The notes under the pieces are model-generated. The model did not search any database. It saw only the letters and a list, made by a program, of their open reading frames with translations, and was not told where the DNA came from. Position numbers and translations under genes: made by a program. Shown here one piece after another: positions 57,062 through 64,000 of a stretch of 64,000 nucleotides of DNA (the stretch's first letter is position 1; each line of letters begins with the position of its first letter). Source of the stretch: Turritopsis dohrnii (lineage: Eukaryota; Cnidaria; Hydrozoa; Anthoathecata; Oceaniidae); contig BQMF02000120.1 of assembly GCA_027922465.2 (NCBI GenBank), forward strand, positions 558,001-622,000, read 5' to 3'.

Positions 57062-59066
57062 ATGTCTAATCAACATAAAGAACTCCCATTTCTGGAACAG
57101 CTTTGCATCGTGTGTAACAAATGGGTGAGCATATTTTCACTATGTTGTTCGCCTTCAGGGCCGTTGGAAATGGAGGAGCTGGGGAGGCGAGATGTTCTAG
57201 CAACTTTTAAAAATGAAAGGCAAACTAACATGGTTGTTTAAGCCAATCTAGAAGTAAAAATTTTTGTTCTTCTTAGGGACTGATCATATGGAGCTTTTCA
57301 TCCCGGCAGGGCGAGACAGGACGTTTTGACGAGATCCTAGCTTTTTATGTAATTCTCACTAAAAACATTTTTCTGATCATATGGAAAACGAAAAAAATCA
57401 CCCTGTCCCGGTTAGACGGGATCTCGTTTATTTCTGCCGGGATCCCGCTTAAGCGAGATGGTTTTTTTCCATATGATCAGAGTATCCCGCGTGCGCAGTA
57501 ATTACAATTTTTATGTAAACAATAACATAAAAACTATCCCGGGATGATTTTCATCCCGGCAAGGCGGGACAAAAATCTCATATGATCGCAATGTAAAAAC
57601 CGTCCCGGGACAATTGTCATCCCGCCCTGCCGGGATGAAAAGCTCCATATGATCAGCCCCTTAGACACTAAGTCTGAGCCATCTTATCTTTAAAAAGTTC
57701 CGGCTGCCCTAGAAACCGCGTGTTATGTTTTGTTGGTTGATCAAACGAAAAAAGATTAATTCGGCGTTTGATGCTTTGATGCGCGAAAACATCTAATTAG
57801 GTGTTGAGAAATTTTCTCATATTTGTGAAGGTCAAGGCTGTAACTAATGTAATTAAAAGTCTTTAATTTATAATCCTCATGGATGTTCAATGGAATATTT
57901 TCCCTATTTAGCACCCACGTAGCGTAAACTCTTGCAACTGTGGTCATGTCTTGAAAGATTCAGTATCCATTTACGATATTACATCAAGAAGAGGTAAGTA
58001 CTGATCTAAGCGTGGTATACAACGCGGTGTTACAGATGCACATATAAGTGGTATAATGTTTTGCGAAAATTTTAGAACTTAAGACAGTTAAAGCCGGTTT
58101 TCACACTAGGACATCTTTTCCAAACAATAGATATTTTGAATTCTGATATTCATTAAAAAGTCGAAACCCATCCGATATCCGATACGCTGCGACCCGTGTT
58201 CGAGTCTAGTCATGTCGTATCTCGCTCTGATGCGTCTTAAAAGCAACGTCTCAGCCCATTAGGAGCCAGCGATTGACTGCGGGCAGAAGTGCAACCTTTC
58301 CGGTTGAAGCCCAAGGGCTATAAACTCCCAGTTTAGGAAGCCAACTTATATTACAACCCACAAGAAGAACACTTTTGTTTAATTTGTAAAATCTTTCCGT
58401 TCCACTACGCATGCTTCCGCGGTCAACACCCCACCACCACCGCCACCACCGCACCCTGAACTCAACTTCATTTTGGCATGAAATTTCCCGTCGCCTTTAT
58501 CTCTATGGTAACGGTGCTCTCTTAAACTAAATAAATAATCAAAACTCCTTAAACTAAAGCGTCGCGACAATTCAAACGACATATTGACGTTTCTATTGAT
58601 CGCTTTTCAGATGCTGCATATCGCACTCGACATTCAGCTACTCGTCCAAACTCGATAGGATCAGAAAGTTCCTCGCCGTCACCTAGCAATCATCGGCAAT
58701 TTCTTTATACTAGTGTAAGTATCAGTTATCTTTTAATACTTTCGACTGGCTCGATGTCACCTTCAATAAATATCCGTCGATATTGTATAGGATGGTGGTG
58801 TTGGTAAAAGTAAATCACCCGAATTATCGAGGAAAATTCCGAAAAGGGAATCACCAAAAGGACTTCATCAAAAGAAACGTACTAAATTTCCAAGAATTAT
58901 ATACAGATGTAAAAGTTATCGGAAAGCAAAACCCTCAGAGTTGAATTTTCAGTTTGATTTTTCGTCTTTTGAATCGAAAGATCCGTTTTATCCCAGTGCT
59001 TTAGTGGACATCAACGAAAAACTATGCAGGCAAAACGCTCTCACGAGAATGCTGGATTCGTTATGA
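57062..59066 (+). CDS. UPF0547 (C16orf87-like) small zinc-finger protein, four exons
   Basis: Exons 57062-57124, 57912-57993, 58611-58714 and 58791-59066 join in frame through GT-AG introns (donors GTGAGC, GTAAGT, GTAAGT) to encode 174 residues. The N-terminus holds CIVCNKWHPRSVNSCNCGH, the CxxC...CxCGH pattern of the UPF0547 domain. A Ser/Arg/Lys-rich middle follows, and the C-terminal FYPSALVDINEKLCRQN resembles the conserved end of C16orf87-type proteins (a short helix with ALxxINxKxxxQ). The stop is TGA at 59064; AATAAA near 59107 is a candidate poly(A) signal. The molecular function of the family is poorly known. A Harbinger-like MITE (57276-57660) lies in intron 1. The start at 57062 is the first ATG in the exon. 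The exons are short, so an ORF scan alone would miss the gene. Confidence 0.85.
57276..57660. mobile_element. Harbinger-like MITE, TTA duplication
   Basis: Left end GGGACTGATCATATGGAGCT; complement of right end GGGGCTGATCATATGGAGCT, similar for about 38 bp. TTA flanks at 57273-57275 and 57661-57663. TWA targets and GGG(G)CTGATC ends are typical of PIF/Harbinger. CATATGATC words and TCCCGGC words recur inside. It is in intron 1 of the UPF0547-like gene. Confidence 0.85.
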
Positions 59067-59765
59067 TTAGTGATGGTTCAAGTATCTGCTACTACCATTC
59101 TCCCAAGAAATAATAAAAACGAAATTTAACGGCAGATTTTTCAGTATATCTCGAAATATCCTTTATTTATCGATACAGAGATAGATATGTCCTCTGATGT
59201 CTCGGAATGGGTCCTACCCACGAAGGAGTAAGAATCACAGCCCATCGTGTAAAGAAGACATGAAAAAAAAGAAGCATTGAGAGGAAGTGTTTTAAATGTC
59301 ATTGATAACCAGGTTCACAGACATTTTGAACTATCTTATGGCAAGTTATTTCAGGTGTGTTCTGCTTCATGTTGTACCCAAGAAACCCTCCACTACTATT
59401 CACACTAGACATTCAGGAGGCTCGCTTGTAGCCTGTACAACTAACAATATATCAGTGTTAGGTGTAAATTATTAAAGAAGTAATAAATAATACAAGAAAT
59501 ATCTTGACAAGAGCAAACACGTACCGACACGTGACGATGCTTTGAACACTTCATTGGTTGGTGACATCATGTTAGGTGTTGTCGAAATTTCAAATTTCAA
59601 TGTCGGTTGGTTTGTTTGAACTGGATGCCAACATTCGAATGTTTGAATTCATATCTTTTGTTTCAATGTTTTTTTATGCTTTTTATGTCATTTATTTCTT
59701 TATTTTTCAATATTTATTGAGTACACGCTGCGTTTCAGATGTTAGAAAATTTGAAAATTATCTCA

Positions 59766-59870
59766 GTGAGCAAATTTGTTGAAAACACTACGCGATGGAG
59801 TGTATTTCTATAGAAATATACTCAATATTTCCATAAAAATGCTCCTCAGCGCAGTGACTTTGACGATTTC
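59766..59870. repeat. Short palindromic repeat, family copy 2
   Basis: AACACTACGCGATGGAGTGT, then ATTTCTATAGAAATATACTC, and CTCAGCGCAGTGACTTTGAC. Arms can pair around the TTTCTATAGAAA centre. Related to 54934-55030 and 62715-62800. Confidence 0.6.
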
Positions 59871-61368
59871 GCCCACAGTTTTTTGAATTTTCGAAAAATC
59901 GTTTTCGTTCCACCAGATATATCACCATTTACAGGTTATATTAAGAAACATAAACTTTTTGAAATTTTGAAATATACGCCGTGTTCTTATAAACGTCACC
60001 TGCTAAACAAGCGCAACCACCTGAAAATATGAAAATTTTATAAGCGCTTCTTGAGGAAATACTATTGCTCAATTTTACATGCTCTTATAAAAAGTTGGGG
60101 TGTTGTCTCAGTGTCAATGGGATCCCACTTCTCCAAAGGGAGTAGTTAGAGCTCATTCGGTTAACGTTCGATTGTCAATTTCAATGGAATGTTGTTTGTG
60201 TTTCAGCTTTTTTATATAGACACGTAGAAGGAAGGTTCTTTTCTTAACTTTGTGCAGATGAAGATTAAATCCTTTTTAAACACACCTGGTTTTAGAAACC
60301 AAATAAGAAGCCGATTGGCTTGCAGACTTCAGGACGTAACACAACGATACATATCTAGTCTCAAAAATAAAACATTGCCGGATTGCCAAACCCTGGTCAA
60401 ATCTGACAAAATGACTGTCAAATTCGAAATCAGTACCTTTCAATTATGATCTGTGCAAAATTTCATGAAAATTGAAGAATTTTCGAAATTTGGTCAAATT
60501 TGGCCTAAATTGCCCAATTTTAGTCAAACCTGGCAATACCATTGTCAAATTCGAAATCAGCACCTTTCAATTGTGATCTGTGCAAAATTTCATGAAAATT
60601 GGTCAACGATGGTAAACGCTGCACGAAAACGCTCATAACTTGGAGTAGTAGTAGAAGGAGGAGGAGGAGAAACACGCGGGTATTTTAAATACTTTACTCC
60701 ACCACGGGTGTCCTAAAGTCAATAAGAAACTCTCAGTACTAAAATTGCCGTAAAACTAAGAAAATACCAGTGCTAGAGTCTTTCATTTCTTTATAGAAAA
60801 ATAATAATACGACGCCAGCCTTTATTGATTTAATTTTTGTTACCTAACGTTCAACGTTAGATTTTTGTGAAGCTTCGAACGCAAATTTTTGCAAATAAAA
60901 AAATATTAGCTGTGTATTTCTTTAAAAAGAGAGTTTAAATATATCTACAATTAAATCGCAATTAAATTGCATGTTAGTTTAAATATGATTCAAAATTTCA
61001 AGTAGCAATGAAAATGAAAACGTGTTCAACAGCAAATGCATGTTTTGATAAAACACACAGTTCCCTCAGACAGGTTACACGTTGTGTTTTTTTTATAAGA
61101 AACCCTACATGTAGAATCTCAAAAAATTAAGAAACTTTTACAACTACATTGCTATGACTATTTTTTAAATAAGAAACTTTTTTTCACATATTTGACTTTC
61201 TATTTGAGGAAATTACATTGTACATTACATTTCATTATGGTCCACCTTTATAATGACATGGGTAAGTGGAGCAGTGATTGCTACAAAGGAAGCGAAAAAT
61301 CAATTACCCTCTTTTCAGAGAGGATCTACATCCTCAAACCTTCTTCTTTCGCTGAATGTTCATGTAAT

Positions 61369-61449
61369 CAACCTCGAACCCAGGGTCTCTTGCCTTTTCC
61401 TTTTTCTATCCATATATCGAAAAGGCAAGAGATCCTGGGTTCGAGGTTG
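61369..61449. mobile_element. Tiny foldback element, third short copy
   Basis: 81-bp hairpin with ends CAACCTCGAACCCAGGGTCT in one direction and CAACCTCGAACCCAGGATCT in the other, with CTTGCCTTTTC arms. Unlike the copies at 37628 and 55673, the flanking 10-mers (TTCATGTAAT and CTCTCCGCAT) do not match. Confidence 0.75.
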
Positions 61450-62714
61450 CTCTCCGCATCTGTTGTGTCGACCACAGTATTGCTTAGCAAGAGTTTTTCG
61501 TTGGTTCACTAATCTAACAGCCAGACGTAACTTTCCATACCAGGCATGGTTCTGAAACAGTAGTTAAACTTATAGATTTGTCCGTGTGTGTGGCCATGGA
61601 CGTATGTGGCGTACACAGCTAAGCTGTTCCAAATAGAAGTTATATTAATGGCGCACGTAAAACTGAAATGAAGTTGCCATCCACGAAGCTGTACGTCCAT
61701 TGCCTTTTGTTTGATTATTTTGTCGCACAAAAGGTCAGTTTCTGTTTGAATGTTCGCAGCCGATCTACAAATGAATTTCCACACTGATTCCGTAAATGTG
61801 GTGCATGTCCGTTTTTATGCAGAATTGAAAATACAAAAATATATATGAAAGTATAGAGATTAATCGATTGATGATGCCCTTCAGCATACATAAAACAGAT
61901 TTTTTCACAGATGCAGATATCTCGGTTCCGTCAAAATGGATTGGAAATGACGTAAGAAAAACAAAAGGTTAATCTTTTTAGTATTTTTATGAAAATTTTG
62001 AATTAAAATTGTACATACTGTATTATCATATGTGTGTATAAGTCACCTAAATATCCTGCTGCCATTGTAATAACACAAAACAGCCACTTAGAACATGTCT
62101 AACATACAAAACATTATAAGTTAATAACCACTTAGAGTATGTCTTTCACAAACAATTATTGACGTTTTCAGTTAAATACACATTCCCCGCATTTCAGGTA
62201 ATTCAAGGCAGGGGTCGATAGATCTGGATATTTTATCAAGTATGTACGTGTAAACTCAAACTTGGGGAATTTGTATTTGACTGAAAATCAACCATTACAG
62301 TAATTTTACGTGAAGATCACTTTTTAAGTGGACTACGATTTTTTTCTGTTTTTTTTTTTGTTGTTGTTTTACAAAAAAATCGAACATCACTAATATAAAC
62401 AGAAATTAATATAAAGACACATAAATAAAATCAATGACAAAAAACGAGAAACAAGAAGTAGATAGTCGGTTTTTCTTTTAAAAAAAAATGTTTTCACTCG
62501 CTCAACGGCGGTTCTTTTTCCGCTTAAAACCGACATAAACAAAAATATTTATCAAATGGCAGTATCATGACAAAGTTATTTGTTTTCTCTTAAATCTGTT
62601 GTCATGAGAACGAAAATGATTATCAACTCTTTTGATTAGTTATCATGCGGCATTTATTCTTGTAATTGCAAACGACCCAAACCACGAAGAAAAACCCAGT
62701 GGGCAATCGTCACA

Positions 62715-62800
62715 AAACCACTGCGATGGAGAGCATTTTTATTGAAATTGTGTGTATATTTATACAGAAATGCACTCCTTCGCAGAGATATTTTAACAAA
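62715..62800. repeat. Short palindromic repeat, family copy 3
   Basis: AACCACTGCGATGGAGAGCA, then TATACAGAAATGCACTCCTT and CGCAGAGATATTTTAACAAA. It shares the CACTGCGATGGAG / CACTCCTTCGCAG arms with the copies at 54934 and 59766. Confidence 0.55.
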
Positions 62801-62838
62801 TGTGCCGGCTGAGTATTCCTTTAAAATTTGAAATGAAA

Positions 62839-63863
62839 CTATTCATCGGTTTGTTTTAAAAACCTAAGTACTAAGGTCACAGTCGATAAAATGGCGGCAT
62901 TTACAGGGAATGCCCTCAGTACTGTTGCTAGGAAACCACGTGTCGCCCAAGTGTGTCCTTCTTCTCGTATGCTTTTTTGGATACAGTGTGCATACGATTC
63001 GTAAGGTCCATGTGGTTTCAAGCCTTCTGCTTGTATTCGTGTTTTCAGTACATCAATCGGATACAGTAACGCCCAAGACAAAACGCCAGCACAACCGCCA
63101 GTCAGAAGAAGGTGCATGGTACTGAGAGAGTCTATATTTCCATTTTCAGGGATAAATTTAGAATTGAAAAATGCAAAGGAACCGAAATAGATTGCGGTTG
63201 CTGGTACATCCCGCATAATTACACCCGTTAAACCGCGAAAACACGCGGGAAGGCCTTCTTCTTGTCGAATTTTCAAGATAGTTTGTATTGGACCTTTATA
63301 TTTTCGGTTTTCAATTATATCGTCACCTCCTGTTCCTTGAATTTGAAGGCGTATTTTGGCGAGTTCAATAGGGGCGGTAATCCAGGCTTGCACAAGTCCC
63401 GTAATGGCACCAGCTGTTAATTCGCCAGAAATGCTGTCATCGACAAGATTTCGAAATTGCGCCTGCATACCAAATATGATGGCATTTTGAAAAGCCAATC
63501 CGAGTAAAGGGGGCGTAACCCCTTTGTATAAACTAGTTATCTGTAACAAAGAAAATCCACATAAAGGTCTCAAGAATGTGATGGAAGCAAATGAATGTCA
63601 CAGTTACGTCACAGCCTCATTTCTACGCTTATTAGATATCAAAAAACAACCAGAGAAAACCAGGATAAATTTAATCTGAAAAGATTGAGATAAAAGCTCT
63701 GTAGTCACCTTAAAAACTGATCACGTGACAGGCGTGATGTGAAACGGCGATTGATTGGCTGTGTTTTCATACTTACCGATTCTTGTCGGATCATTTTAGT
63801 GACGCAATCAATTATGCCACTGTACATATTCGAGTTTACTCCATGTTGGACTTGCAAGCGAAC
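62839..63863 (-). CDS. SLC25A29: SLC25A29-like mitochondrial carrier (3' part; two exons seen)
   Basis: Exons 63863-63777 and 63540-62839 join in frame (donor GTAAGT, acceptor TTACAG); the stop is TAG at 62839. The first seen exon starts VRLQVQHGVNSNMYSGIIDC, so only the N-terminal first helix and PxDxxK signature lie beyond the window. The remaining two mitochondrial carrier repeats are visible, with signatures PIELAKIRLQIQ and PIDVLKTRIQAEG. SLYKGVTPPLLGLAFQNAII and RAFPVNAAILSTVTLVL closely resemble the SLC25A29 subfamily, which transports basic amino acids across the inner mitochondrial membrane. SLC25A20 and the SLC25A45/47/48 group are the nearest alternatives. Confidence 0.88.
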
Positions 63864-64000
63864 CTAAATATGACAAAAAATCGGAATATAAATACTTTTA
63901 ATGAATTTGTCTAAAAACACATATAAATGGATATAAATGGATTTCAGAGTGATCGCATAAGAATTAGATAAAGATTTGGATTGTCTGTAATAAAAATGGC

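Larger units (their letters stand above)
59067..62838. other. Intergenic, with small repeats
   Basis: No gene is recognised. Besides the hairpin copies and foldback listed separately, 60418-60476 and 60544-60602 are near-identical direct repeats (TCTGTGCAAAATTTCATGAA in each). Confidence 0.45.

Overview
The window is eukaryotic nuclear DNA from an animal. Genes have many short exons with GT-AG introns, the base composition is AT-rich, and nested DNA transposons, MITEs and tRNA-derived SINEs are dense. The gene content (SCYL1, SLC25A29-like, UPF0547/C16orf87-like, and relics of ZAD-like, HIRAN-like, RAG1-like and integrase-core genes) is what I associate with cnidarian genomes. A cnidarian is my best guess; the species is not determined from the sequence.

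Layout. 684-7767 (+): decayed integrase-core gene. One intron carries a 5.5-kb hAT-like element (1319-6822, 5-bp target duplication), which in turn carries an R2-like non-LTR retrotransposon (1670-4934, 13-bp duplication). 8299-9735 (-), 17331-18650 (+) and 19996-21402 (+): three intronless paralogues combining an ionotropic-glutamate-receptor fold with a K+-channel-type GYGD filter. 12236-27353 (-): complete 21-exon SCYL1 gene. Its 6.8-kb intron 11 hosts two of the three channel genes in antisense orientation; other introns hold MITEs and SINEs. 28303-31058: nested TIR elements. 34090-36490 (-): decayed gene with a RAG1-type N-terminal zinc region and RING, interrupted by two MITEs. 38066-48526: a 10.5-kb element with perfect 38-bp TIRs and a 9-bp duplication, holding a ~2.4-kb array of 170-bp repeats, an internally deleted RecQ helicase and a broken ZAD-like gene. 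49246-57660: a mosaic of MITEs. 57062-59066 (+): four-exon UPF0547-type gene, found by joining splice sites. 62839-63863 (-): 3' part of an SLC25A29-like mitochondrial carrier, continuing beyond the window.

Intact host genes are therefore few: SCYL1 (COPI/Golgi pseudokinase), three receptor-channels, the UPF0547 protein and the carrier. Most of the rest is transposon-derived. Several elements can be delimited to the base by matching TIRs and target duplications, so insertion order can be read in places. The most unusual items are the K+-filter glutamate-receptor-like cluster nested in SCYL1, the 38066-48526 element with its hairpin-bearing higher-order array and a related set of tiny foldbacks with 9-10-bp duplications, and the RAG1-like relic. 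All calls come from reading the sequence; no database search was run.
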